In this document: piece after piece, positions 30,295 to 42,529 of the stretch
Layout: each line of letters begins with the position of its first letter
How positions within the stretch are numbered: position 1 is the stretch's first letter
From: Eutreptiella sp. 'Long Island Sound 2002'
Taxonomy: Eukaryota > Euglenozoa > Euglenophyceae > Eutreptiales > Eutreptiaceae
NCBI GenBank assembly: GCA_964036045.1
Contig: OZ038383.1
Coordinates: 38,690,294-38,754,293, forward strand
Direction of reading: 5' to 3'
Length of the DNA stretch: 64,000 bases
Program-made: the position numbers and the translations under genes
The notes under the pieces: model-generated
The model's input: the letters and a program-made list of their open reading frames with translations, nothing else
What the model was told of the DNA's origin: nothing
Database searches by the model: none

Positions 30295-33200
30295 AGGAGC
30301 CCCCACGGGAGTGGGACCTCGGAGGTCTCTCCTCCGAAAATCAGTGGAATCCCAGAGAAAGCGAAGGCACATCGGGTGCCGAAGAAGGCTCCAGAAGAGC
30401 CAAAACCACTGAGTTTCGCCACTCCCAACCCCTGGAGCGCCCTGCCAAGGGAAGTTTATGTGGGCATGGGACGTGGCAAGAAGGAAGGAGCGACCACGGA
30501 GATCCCCGTGGACGGGCAAGACCAACCCAAGATCTACACCATCCGTGATCATACCCTCGAAGTCCTCATGCACCCGGACGTGCTAGAGTTGCATGCCGTG
30601 AGAGTCGTCCATACACCGCATGGCGACGAGCGGCAGTTGCACTTGAAGGTGCGTGTACGGTGCGCCAGGAGGAATTGGTGGTGGATGTTCTGGTGGATAC
30701 GGGTGCCCAGGTGAGCCTGGTCCGGAGAGGGTTGTTCAAGGAGGAATCCCTGCAGCCCAGCCGTAGACCGGTGCGCCTGAAGGTGGCCAATGGAGAGATC
30801 ATGGGTGGTGGTACCCATGAGGCCACCATCAGTATGGAATTCTGGGAGCATGAGCGCTTGAACCGCCCTGATTTGGCGAAGAGAAGCACTCTATCCGGGA
30901 ACTTCTATGTGGCCGACATTACTGATTGGGATATGATCATGGGGTATGACTTCATGGTGGCAAATGCCATTGGAGCCCTTCCCCATCGTGCAACGCTGGT
31001 CCGGGAGGATGATGAATGCCTCACATGGCTGTCCACGGACTATGCATGCGGATCATCCCAATGGAATGCTGAGGAAGAGGATCGGATCGTCCAAGCGGTG
31101 CAAGCTGTGGGTGCCAAGTCCAGAGGAGACCGTGGAGTTCAGCTCACCGAGTATGGAATGGCGCCGCAGGTGTATGCCAGGATGATCCAGACGCTTGGAG
31201 CCGAAGCGCCCGAGACAGACGTCCTCGCTTCCCGGGATGCCCCACTTCCGCGGAAGTGTAGGAGGCATTGGCATCGAGGAGACTCAGCGTGGCATAGGCA
31301 TTGGGGTTTGAAGGAGTGGGGGCCCATGTATTGGCATGGCTCCCTGGATAACACCAGACGTACGGTGGAGAAGATCGTCGCGGATAGGGCGAAGGGGATC
31401 CTAGTCATAGCCGGCATCGGATCCACCCCATGTCCGCTGGAGGGTCTCAAGTCGACGCTGGACTCCATCACCCTGAACGAGATGTCATTGGGGCCAGAGG
31501 AGGAGTTGTTCATCGACGCCAAGGGTGTATCAATGCCCTCCCCGGGTCAAGCGTGGGGCACCAAGGCTTTCCTGGTGGATGGGGCGCAAGCCCAGCCCAT
31601 GGGTGATGAAGCATTCATCCGTAGGGTGGAGGCGGTGCCCATGAAGGTCATGTTCGAGCCCAAGGAGGGGACGGATAAGCCAATCGATGGCATTGACGTC
31701 CTGTCCCACGCTGAGATCGACAACGTCGTCAACTACATGCGGATGGGGATGCACGACCGTGTGGCAGCCAAGAAGAGGCGGGCCATGGTCACATCTCCGC
31801 ATTGGTGGGATGACAAGATGTTGGTCACCGGCAAGTACGAGAAGGATGAGTTCGTGGCGAGGGTCAAGGATCACATCGCGGACCAATATGATGGTCCGGT
31901 TGGGTCGGACCCACCAACATGGGACTTTCCAAGAATGGGTGCCGAGAGCGACAAGAACCAGCCCGATGCCGCAAATTTTCGAAGATTATCGGTGGGAAGC
32001 ATGCCCCACGACGATGAAGACGGCATATCGGACGAGGAGAAGTCAGATTCGGACCCGGAAGAGGCCTACACCGCAGTGCGGTCGGTTGTATCGATACCGA
32101 AGCAAGCGGCTGAAGAGGCCCAGGAGAACCCGAAGGTCGCCGAGCTGAAGGAGAGGCTGATCAATGCCTATCCGCGGCTATTCATTGGCGTCGCCAACAA
32201 GAACCCTCCAGATCGTGGGAGGTTTGGCACAGCGAGGATCAAGCTGAAGCCGAACCCCAAGATCTATCGTCATCGGGAGTACCAACTTCAGGGCGATCGG
32301 GCCGAGGCCATGAAGAAGTTGTTGGCCGAGTTCATTGAGCGCCGATGGATCGAACCCTCCGACAGTGAGTGGGCCAGCCGAGCCTTTATCGTGCCCAAGA
32401 AGGAGAAGGGCGAGTGGAGGTCGGTTGTGGATTACAGGGGTTTGAACGAGCAAACCGAGCACGACTCGTACTCGCTTCCCCTGATCGACTCCATCCTCCA
32501 AAAACAACAGAAAAAGCGGATCTTCACGGTGTTGGATCTGAAACACTGTTATCACCAGATGCCGCTACACCCGGACTCCAGGCCCTGCACAGCGATGTCG
32601 ACGCTGCTGGGGCCCATGCAGTGGAAAGTGGTGCCTATGGGCGCCAAGAATGGCAACGCCGCTTTCCAGCGCATGATGGAGGACCTACTCGGTCCTGTCC
32701 GGGACTTTACCGACCCCTTCATGGATGACATCATCATCGGATCCGGCACGGAGAACATGACTGAGGACGAGCTCATCGACGTGCATGAGAAGGATCTGCG
32801 CCGAGTGCTCAGCGAGTTGGACAAGCACAACATGGTGTGCAAGCCCACAAAAGCCTCACTCTTCGTGAAGGAAGTGGAATTCGCGGGTCACGTGGTTGGT
32901 AATGGGCAACGCCGTCCCATGCCTGGGCAGCTGGCGTCCCTGCACCACTGGGAAAGGCCCCAGACCATCAGCGAACTCCGATCCTTCATGGGGTTCTGCA
33001 ACTACTATTCGGGCTATGTCCGAATGTATGCAGAACTGTCGGGGCCGCTGCACAAGATGCTGCAAGTGGGCAAGTTCGATGGCCGGAAGGGGAGCAAGAA
33101 GAAGCTTGCCTGGACCCCTGCGGCTGAAGATGCGTTCAGCCGCCTGAAGGAGCGACTCCTGGGGCAGCTGGGACTATTCTTGGTGGACCCGGACAAGGGA

Positions 33201-35345
33201 TTCGTGCTACGGACGGACGCCTCGGACTATGCTGTAGGGGCAGTCCTCAAGCAGATCCGGGACGACGGGTCACACGTAGCCGTGGCGTTTTGGAGTCGGA
33301 TCCTGGCCGAGGGCCAACGCCGCACCTGGACCGCGAGGGAGAAGGAGACGTACGCCATTGTATGTGCGCTTAGGAAGTGGTCTGGCCACATCGGATTGCA
33401 ACCGGTGGTGGTTTGCACAGACCATCAGACCTTGCAGAGCTGGCACAAGGAGCACGTCGACACCCCCTCGGGACCGGCGGCAAGGAGGGCCTGATGGCAT
33501 GAGACGTTCGCCAAGTTCGACCTCAGCGTCGTATACGTCCCGGGGAAGGACAGCACTGTGGCAGATTGCCTCAGTCGATGGGCCTACCCCGCGGGCAAGG
33601 CTTGGATGGACATATCCAGCCATGGGGTTGCCGAGGAAACCGAGGAGGCCAAGCGCATCATCGAGATGGAGAAGGCCATGGAGCAAGAGGGGGTCAAGTG
33701 CTTTGTGGTGATGGCAAACCGTACGGACCTGGCCAAGTTCCGGGGTGCCCGCATCCAAGCTATTCGAGAGGAAACCCTCGAGCAATGGATGGTGGCCCCT
33801 GTAGAGCTAGTCAGGTCGGTGCTCACAGAGGACTGGTCGGATGACGACGCGGCATCCAAGCACTGGAGCAAGTACTGGAATGCCGTGAGCGCCCCGTCGG
33901 ACGACGAGTGGCCTGAAGGAGACAAGTTGTTCCTCAAGGACAAGCTGCTGGTGCCCGAGAACCGGGTCGAGGAGCTCATTGACCATTGGCACAACGCCCA
34001 GCTCATGCATTCTGGCCGAGACAAGATGCAGCAGGACCTGGAGTGGCGCTTCAAGTTCCCACCGGGGTACTACGCCATCCTGGACAAGTACTGCAGCAAC
34101 TGCGCCGTGTGTCGGGCCACGAAGAGCCCCAACCACTCCACAGCGGGCAACCCGGTGTATACGGCTATACCAGAGGCCCCTATGCGGTCCGTGGCCATGG
34201 ATGTGTTCGCCATGCCTGAGGTCACCGTGGACGGACAGACCTACGACTGTGTCATCCTGGCGGTGGACAGGCCCAGCGGGTATATCGTGGCGGTCCCTGG
34301 CAAGAAGTCCAAGAAGAATGACAAGAAGGACAAGCATGGAGTGGGGCTGCAGGCCAAGACCGTCGCTAATGCCATGATCAGGCATTGGCTGACGATCTTC
34401 GATGTCCCAGCTGTCATCTGCAGCGATCGGGGCAGTCAATTCGTGGGGACGTGGTTCAAGACGATGTGCAAGCACATGGGGATTCGGCACGCCAAGACCG
34501 TGGCATACCACAGCCGGTCGAATGGCTGGGCTGAGGTGGCCGGGCGGCAGATGTTCGAGAAGTTCCGCCAGCTGCACATCGACGAACCGGGCCGGAATTG
34601 GTATAATTCGCTGTGGAGAGTACTCCAAGCGTATCACGACCTTCCGGGACCCACTGGACTGTCGCCCCATCGCATCATGTTCCTACGGGATCGAGTGTCA
34701 CGCACTCTCCCGTGGTTGAACCATGGCAAAGTGGCCCGGGATGCGAACGCTATGATGGCTGAGGCGGACGACACGGCGGCCAAGTTGTGCAAGGCACTTC
34801 AGGACGAGCATGACAAGAGGGCCAAGTACTTCAAGCAGGGAAAGGTCCAGAAGTATGCTCTCCAAGACACCGTGTGGGTGGAGCGGCACCACAAGGATGT
34901 CCTGTCCAGGCATCGGCAGGCGTCTTGGTATGTGCCGGGGGTAATCGTGCGGAAGGTCGGGCAGGACGTGTACGCGGTTGGTGTGGGGGATAACAAGATC
35001 CTGGACCGCAACCATACCCAGCTTCGTCCCCGAGCACCAGACCCCAGCGGACATCCCGTCACCTTCGAGTTCACGGCCGGCGATGTGGACTCGGATGACG
35101 AGGGTGAGGACGACGACTTCACCGCTGAGAAGATCCTGGCGGACAAGCCGGATCCGGGGACGCCTGGGGGAAGGCTTTGTAAAGTCCGTTGGAAGGGATT
35201 CGCCGCATCCAGGGACTCGTGGGAGCCTCCGAGCAGTTTTGTGCCGAGGTACACCACGGTCTGGATGGACTACCTGAAGAAAAAGAATATTTCTTTGGAT
35301 GTCAAGGACGTGTTGGTCCATTTGGTGGCTGCTGTAGCACCGTAA
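30295..35345 (+). pseudogene. Element A pol: protease, extra domain, RT, RNase H, integrase, chromodomain
   Basis: In the same frame as gag after the UAG. A one-base loss at about 30663-30676 (relative to B) shifts the frame just before the protease (VDVLVDTGAQVSLV). Then come an extra domain (TDVLASRDAPLP to KGILVIAGIG, about 31200-31450) and the RT, with catalytic FMDDIIIG at 32718-32741. RNase H follows (LRTDASDYAVGAVL). A TGA at 33492-33494, where B has CGA, separates RNase H from integrase. Integrase keeps the HHCC finger, Asp in AMDVFAMP, Asp in CSDRGSQF and Glu in WAEVAG (D-35-E). The end carries a chromodomain (KVRWKGFAASRDSWEPPSSF), which in chromoviruses directs integration to marked chromatin. 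Confidence 0.95.
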
Positions 35346-35728
35346 TGGATCCCCCTTGGCATTTTGTTTGTTTCTGTGCTTGGGGAGACGGATGAGGGCG
35401 TTCATCCGGGGATTTTTCGGCCTTGATTGGCCATATACCTCCTTCACTCGATCTCCACATATATATTCTATTGTGGTATACTTATTTAGGTCGACCGACG
35501 ACCTTTTTCTATCTTTGATCCCCTTGGTCCATGTTGTAGATCAAGAGGAGACCGGATATGGCGTAGGGCACCGATTATCAGTGTCCTCACCCCTTTCTTG
35601 GGGCATGGGGGACGCCTACGACGTGTGTGGGGCCTCCATGTGTCCTTGGCACATGGGGGAGGGAGTTTGGAGCCCATTGTGGTCCTCCCGTCCTCTCTTC
35701 AATGACTTCCGAGCGGTAACAACGCTCT

Positions 35729-35739
35729 GAGAAGGGGGG
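35729..35739 (+). other. Polypurine tract of A
   Basis: GAGAAGGGGGG abuts the 3' LTR. It is the expected plus-strand primer site. Confidence 0.88.
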
Positions 35740-38107
35740 TGAAACCGGTTCAGACCCCCGTGGCCATCTTGGGGTCACTGGGGGTGTGTATCTATGTGCC
35801 GGCAAGCCGCCATTGGCTGATATCATACTCTCCCATTCACCTGACCTAACCCGATGTGATAGTGTGATAGGTTTGGCCATTCCGGCTACGAGCGGCCACA
35901 TTCAGTACCGAGGCACCGCCAGGGGAGATTTATATATCGGAATATCAGGAATCAACAGGGTTTTTTTAATCATAATGTTTCCGTAATTTTTCAGCCTTCC
36001 GTTCTGATGGTCAATGTATCGGCGACTGTCAGTTGGCTCGCGATTTTGCGGTAACCGAATGGTTAACTGTTATTTACAGATATTTTGGCGGAAACCCCGA
36101 TGAAGGGTCAGATTTCATCAGTAAAGGGTTCGTTGCTTCCGCAATTTTCATATTACATAATCGCAAAATTAATCCGATTTTTTCAGACTTTCAGAATCGG
36201 ATTTTCGACTTCGACATCGCCGCACTCGATATGACGAATCTCGAGTGGTCCGACATTTTTTCCCGATCACGAATCAACCTTCCTTGTGTTATGCCCTTCG
36301 TTTTGCTTAGAGATATAGGCGAAACAAAGTTGATTCGTGAGGCCACTTTGAAAGGTCATATCTCTGTCACACTGCGAGTAGTCCCAATTTCGAGAATTGG
36401 GTTAGAACTGCATCGGTCTCAACTTAATTTAGGAAGCATCAAACGCCTTTGGTGTGTACACATGCCTGGTATAGCAAGGGATAATGGTAAAGAGGGTATA
36501 AGGTGATATATAACTCTTGGACCGTGCAACCGAATATTTTAATGCGACTTTCGAGTGTACCGCATGAGTGTTGGGGTTGCATAGTAACTTTTCTTTGGGT
36601 TCCTACGTATTTTTAACGTGAAGTTATGTCCATGGAGGGTCATGGCATATCATGGTGGGAGCCACTTTTGAGGGTATGTGTTATATGCATGGTATGTGCT
36701 TCGATATGCTCACGCCCATATTATATATCTCCGTTTGTAGGAAGATATATGGAGTCATACGTGGCAAGGGCTTCGCCCATGTCCTAATGGTGAACTCCAT
36801 AGCGCTACGCTAAGTCTACCGCTCATATAGTGCATGTGGGAGGGCTTACGGAGCGACCCACAAGCGCCAATATCAATTTTCCCATTTTCATGGTGCGTGT
36901 TGGGAGGAGGTTCGAAGGTATCCTCATGCGTCCATATGAGGATCCAAGTGGGGGGATTGTTTGCAACAGGTCCCAAGCAATTGTGTTTTGAGTCATAGGT
37001 TGACACCATGGCTGAGCGAAGTTATATACTATTGTAATTATCTTGAATTTGGCATTATTGGCATGTTTTTGACCTCATTTTCTGCTCATGTTTGTGTTTT
37101 ATGTGCTCAACTGGTCGGCTAACAGTGAAGTGCCTAGAGATCTGTGAACTATGGTATGTTGCTTATATGTTGGCATATGCTTCGGTGTTGTACCTCACAA
37201 TATACCGGATCACATGGTCACTTTGGCTTGGCACACGAGGCCTCACGAAATTAGGTCTCAATTTCATGAGCTGACTTGTGAAGCATGTCGAGCACATAAC
37301 CGGAGAGGTTTCGGAGCCAATGATGGAATATTCTTGGGCATGGATCTTTGGTCTATATCACCCTTGTATACTACTTTCCGGTTTGACACATGCATGGAGC
37401 ATTTGAATATTTGCCGTTTGCATTTTTGAGTATATAATTCACTTTTGGGCATAATGGTGTGATTTGCCTGATTTTGCTATGTTATGAGGTCATCTTCATT
37501 GGGCAGCTCTCCAAGCCCATTCGACTCCAAGTCCAACCAAGGTTATGTCAGGGTAGGGCATCGTCCTGAGTGCCACTCTAGGCCATGACACGCCACTCCC
37601 CCTATTGGGCTAGGATTGAGAAGCTTGGGAGTGAACACATTTTTGGGGTTTGTGTAGTGACTTGTGACACATGGCATTCAGCCATCTCATTTGACCTGGT
37701 TCAGGGCAATATGTTGGTGAGTCAGGGGAAGGTCTTGAGTCCAGGGAATGAGGGGTTTATGGCTGGGAATGTGTATGTTTACCTCTTTCCCCGACTTTGC
37801 TTTATTTGTGTTCATATGCCAATTTCAGGGCTTTCTTCCTTGGTGCAATTCTTGTACATGCCCGCCACCGTGAGACGACCGGTGTGCTGAACGGAAGCCC
37901 GCAGTGTGGATTGGATTGTGAATCGGGTTATTGCTGTATTTGTGGGATCTGGTTGCTATTCAGGGTTGAAGGAGGATTTTATTTTCTATTTTTTTGGATT
38001 TTGGACCTTGGAATTTGAGGGATGAAATCGTTGATCCGGAGTAAATCAGCAGGGGTAACAGGTGGAAGGGGCACAGCGGGGGCCGGTCCTGGTAGGGACC
38101 CTCTTTA
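35740..38107 (+). repeat. Element A 3' LTR (2.37 kb)
   Basis: Begins TGAAACCGGTTCAGACC and ends CTCTTTA, followed by the CACC duplication. It is collinear with 24900-27272 with scattered substitutions and short indels. Confidence 0.95.
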
Positions 38108-40488
38108 CACCCTGCAGTACCCTCTCCAACAACCACTGCACTCCCAGGCACACACCCAGCGACATCCCCACCCAAAACCACTCCACCGATGGCTGGATGT
38201 CTAGGTTTTACTGTTATGCCTTACCCCACCTACGGTGTGACTCCAGCCGCTACTGTGCCACCTATGGCAACTGCAGTCAGCGAACCAGTGGCATCCAGCT
38301 CCACCTACACCGGTGATCCTGGGCCTATGCCGCGCCGCTATGCAGATGACTATCACCGACCCGCGGCGGCCGTGTACATGACTCGGACACCTGGCTATGC
38401 GGGGCCCGAGCCTGGCTATACCATGCCAGCACCTGGCTTCACCTCTCTGGGTAGTCTACGTGGCCCTGAGTCTTGTCATGGAAGGAGCAGAGGATCAGCA
38501 AGATCCCCAAACAAGTCCCTGAAGCGATTGGATATACGACAACCTCTTCGAGGAGCCGCTTCAGAACTAGTTGGTGATCTAACTCAAGAAATCCGGGCCA
38601 AATTGGAGCCCTTGATTCCTCCCCAAGTGTCACCTACTACCATGGGAGCTTCACCTCATCTTCTACAAGCCAATCATTTGGTGGCGGGACTGACGAACGG
38701 CCTGGGAGGCTTGAGGAGCCGACCTATGCCGACCCCTGCCGTGATACCAAGGAGGCCTTTAGTACCAGGAACGGCCCAGCCACCCTGCAGCCACAGGGGG
38801 AACTCCACGCAAACCGATCTGGACCAGTTGGGTTGACCGCCCTAAGGGTCATGGTCGATGTTGAGCCCTACAGCTCTAGTGACCTGGGCGGTGATCCCTC
38901 TGATGATGAGCCGCCATCCATGACGTCAGCTTCATCCTCTGAGGACGATGACCCTGAGGACCCCGAGACCTCGAGCGGCAAGAAGAAGAAGATAAGGAGG
39001 AAGATCAAGCGCCATGAGGGACGCAGGTCTCAGGAGGCTAAGGCTATCGCCACCTCCAAGATCGTGCTGAACTTGCCAGAGTTCACGGGGAAGGACCTCA
39101 GCGAGTTCGCTGAGAACTTCGATGACCGGCCAAACCCGTGCTAGTGGGCGACTGAAGTGTGATCTGCTCCTGCAGTGTTGCAAGACCAAGTACCTGGAGA
39201 AGCAGGTCAAGCAGATCGTGACGAAGTCCGCCACATTCGCCGACGTCTTGGTTGCCCTGGAAAGGCAGTACCCTTCGTACGAGACCGATCTCTCCATCAG
39301 GGCCGAGATCCAGAACCTGGCCGTGGTGCCCAACAACCCCAAGCCTGCCAGGATTTCTGAGCTGCTTGCCGACTTGGACCACTGGGTAGGGCGACTGACG
39401 CCCGGTTCCTATGGCAGCGACAAGCTGCTATTCTGGTTGGTGGTCAAGCTCCCACGAGAAGTGTGGGATGAATGCCGGGCAACGGCAGAGCGCAAGGCAA
39501 GAGCCCTCACCTACGAGGACCTGTCTGTGCTACTTTTGGAGCTGGCGCTGGAAAAAGAAAGCGACCAGCACCTGAACGCCTACCGTCCTGGAGGAGGCGG
39601 CTCCGGGAGCCATGGCGGAGGGTACCAAGGACCCCGAACTGGACAGGGGACCACCCCCAAAAAGTGCTTGCTTCATGAGCAATGTCCAGGACCTATTCTG
39701 GTGTGACGCCAGAGATGAGCAGGGTTGCCTGCTTCATGCCCCTGACTGCTACCAGCGGGACTCTTTTGTGGTCCAGGGGAAGAAGCAGGAGACCAACACC
39801 GGCGGCAAAGCCATGCTGCTGGACCACTACAGGTGCACAATCACCTGTGCGTTCTGTGGTAAGAGGAAGCACTACGAGGATGAGTGCTACCACAAGCAAC
39901 GCCTCTCGGCGAAGCTCAAGACCGAGAACGGCAGTGTCAAGGGCAGTGGCAAGGGCGACGCCAACAAGGACAGTGGCGAGGGCAAGTCCAAGGGCAATGG
40001 AAAAGGCCAAGGTGGCAAGGGCAAAGTTGGAGGAGGAGGCTCTGACCGCAAGCTGGACAAGGACAAGAACGCGGACCAGTCCAGAGGGAACCCCAATACT
40101 ACCCCAGGGGGGAACTCTGAGCCCTCTGCTGGGCAATCAAACACAAGACCTACGACCCGTTCCCAGACGCAGGCCGAACAAGAACAAGGGACCAAGCGTG
40201 CAAACGAAGATGAGGCCCAGTCAAGCGCCCGCAAACGCTCACGTTTCATGCGCATGGCGCGTAAACTGCAGAAGAAGGGGTTTGAAGTGACCTGCCCCGC
40301 GGAGTTCCGACGGGGACGCTCCGGGGGACCTACATATCTGGTGTTCTGGGTACGTATCCGTCTTGGGGGACGGGAATACCTGGGGGTACTGGATACTGGG
40401 GCCATTATATCTATTGTAGCCAGGAAAACTTTACCTCGTGGGGACCTGAAGAACATCATGCCTACCGCAGCCATCCGCATGGGAGATG
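38108..40488 (+). pseudogene. Element C gag (second part) and start of protease, frameshifted
   Basis: Resumes C gag in phase. Open to a TGA near 38834-38836, then the frame changes at about 38830, 39120 and 39610-39660. Seen: a Pro-rich region, a Lys/Arg-rich block (KKKKIRRKIKRHEGRR), a capsid-like part (LPEFTGKDLSEFAENF, then LEKQVKQIVTKSATFADVL to LALEKESDQHL) and a zinc knuckle CAFCGKRKHYEDEC. Next are a Gly/Lys-rich linker and an aspartic protease start with the DTG triad (YLGVLDTGAIISIVARKTL, about 40375-40430). A SINE-like insertion cuts the protease at 40489. The capsid-like part resembles D. Confidence 0.85.
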
Positions 40489-41023
40489 AACCCAAAACCA
40501 AGCACAACCTGGACCGAAGCAGAAACGCCACACAACAGTAGGAAACCCAGTGTCCATAGCCCGGGCACTGAGGCAGCCCGTGCCATGCAGGTGACCCGGC
40601 CAAACGAGATCCGGAGCCCGGGCGTGAGGCTGCATCCTAAGGCCTGCGCTGCTATGGGATTCGAGGCGGAGCGTGCGACACCCAAGCACCTCGGAACCCC
40701 AGTACCAAGAACATGCATGCATGCCTTGGGAACGGGATACGCCAGGAAATCCGGTGAACCCCTAGGGTTCCGCCCAAAGGAGGGGACGTGCGCAAGCACG
40801 GTGGCCCACCCTCCCGGCATGACAAGCAGTCACGCTGGCGGCGATCAGCCCTCTCAGTGTTGCCCGGGGCCACTTTGTTGGGGACCACCAGTCAGGTCTA
40901 GCGGGATGTAAGCCGCCTTCCCTCTTCACGCGCGGGACCTCTTCCTGTTCGTCACAGGGGCGACGCCAGGGGGAACCATGGGGCGCCTCTCCACGACCGA
41001 GTGCACCTACCCACCTACCTACC
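40489..41023 (+). mobile_element. 535-bp SINE-like insertion with ACCT tail
   Basis: TGGGAGATG occurs at 40480-40488 and 41024-41032, a 9-bp target duplication. The right end is a CACCTACCCACCTACCTACC tail, the same motif that ends the 17315-20835 and 60001 insertions. No reading frame or tRNA-like head is evident. The CCCAAAGGAGGGG word (about 40772) also occurs near 20607 in the 3' part of the larger insertion. It disrupts C protease, so it is younger than C. Confidence 0.85.
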
Positions 41024-42529
41024 TGGGAGATGGGCATGTGGTGCACTTTGTGGGGACTGTGAGGTCGACGTGCCTATGGGATCAAGGAGCATTGCCCATC
41101 GGTTCTACGTGATGGACACCGAAGCCTTCGACTTTGTACTGGGGACCGACTTCTTCGTCGAGCACACCCAGATTCTATCCCTCACCCTGCAAGCACCCTA
41201 CGTCCTCCAAGTGGACCATGGTGACGGATGGGAATCTGTACCTCTGGAGCAGTCTGAACACACGTCTAGCTACCTGATGGTATGCAAGAAGGAGCCCTCA
41301 ACCATGATGGTCACCTCCCAAACTCACGACTATCAGCTCCTTGGGGATGTCTTAGACCAAGGTCTGAAGGAGCTGGAATACTCCCAGGAAGACCTGAACG
41401 TAGAGCATTTCGCCAGTGACAAGCAACATGACCTGGACCTCTACTGCAGCAAAGGGAAAAATTGCTGCTACAAATTTTACTGGCCCTCTTTCGGGATGGC
41501 CTACGGGAACCCCAAGTTCAGTGAGCTGGGGAAGGTCTTGACCAAGGTGGCGCTGGAGGGTTCCCGTGTGGTCCTGTGCTGTTCCGATTGGGGAGCCCAT
41601 GGGGGAAATGAGTACTGGCGTAGTCTATTGGACATGATGATGCTCACCTCCATCCAGCTGCCGGACGACGCCATCTATGTACCTCTGGGCCCCAAGACGC
41701 CCATCGGGAAACCCGGATGGGGGAGCATGCTAAGCGTGGTGGGCGGGGGCCTAGCCCCAGTGCCCTGGGAAAGATCTGGACCGTGCTATTGTCCAGGAAA
41801 TTCAAAGTGAGATGAGCACCTACACCCTGGATGTCCTGAAAAATCAACTACGACCTCAAAACGCCGTAGAGACTACTCCTGGGGGAGACGAGTATGTCGT
41901 GTCTGACACTGTTGCCCCCAAGTCTTCCTGCCGTGTACCCAATCCTGATGTAGTCTCAGAGTGTGTGCTATACGAGCTACCTAGCTCTATACACTCTGAT
42001 GCCAAGACTGAGCATGACGCCTTCTTCGTGCAGACGAACGTGGAGGAAGTGGAGAAAGCCGATTACGCTGCCCCACAGAAACCCCTACTCTCCATGAGGG
42101 GAGAGGAGCCCCTGGACGAGGAGCTGGACCCCTGATCCAGGCTGAGAGAGTACATGGACTCCAAGAGGAGAATAGTCGAAAAAAGGCTATGCTACGCTAG
42201 GCCTACGGGTTGCTCATGGCCGTTGAAGCAAGGGTCTATGGGAGATATCTCCCAACTGAAGGAGGACCTCGAACAGAAGATTACCACCTGGCAACGAGAG
42301 GTGGACCTGAAGCTCATGAAGAGCGTGTGGGGTGCCCATGTGAGGACCCCGAAGGAGGATGAACTCTCAGAGAATGCGTATGCGAACCACCTCAAGCGTG
42401 CCTATGTTGTCACGGACCACCTGAGAGTGTGGAACGGGACCTTTTCTACGTCTATCAAGGGCTGAAGGATACAACCAAGGACGCTGAGCCGGTTGAGGAC
42501 CACCTCCCCGCTTCTATCCACCAAGGGGC
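41024..42529 (+). pseudogene. Element C: protease end, extra domain, linker to RT
   Basis: Carries the protease C-terminus (FVLGTDFFVEHTQILSL), then an extra domain (VEHFASDKQHDLDLYCS, FYWPSFGMAYGNPKFSELGK, SRVVLCCSDWGAHGGNEYW; about 41390-41660) like that in A and B. A TGA at 41808-41810, a frame change and a further stop near 42133 follow. The remaining segments (about 41812-42135 and 42154-42465) are acidic and helical and have no recognised domain. Element B enters at about 42530 and C resumes at 52269. Confidence 0.8.

Larger units (their letters stand above)
24900..38107 (+). mobile_element. Element A: chromodomain-bearing Ty3 retrotransposon, 13.2 kb
   Basis: Complete copy with 2,373-bp and 2,368-bp LTRs, iMet PBS, gag, in-frame UAG, pol (protease, extra domain, RT, RNase H, integrase, chromodomain), polypurine tract and a CACC target duplication (24896-24899, 38108-38111). 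It sits inside C gag. Two CGA-to-TGA changes and one frameshift inactivate it. It belongs to the same family as B. The LTRs differ by a few percent by eye, so it is not recent. Confidence 0.96.

Noticed and set aside
29194-30573. Antisense frame of 459 codons in A gag (and 46621-48396 in B)
   Set aside because: Shadow of the GC-biased gag codons; no domain, and it is present only opposite gag.
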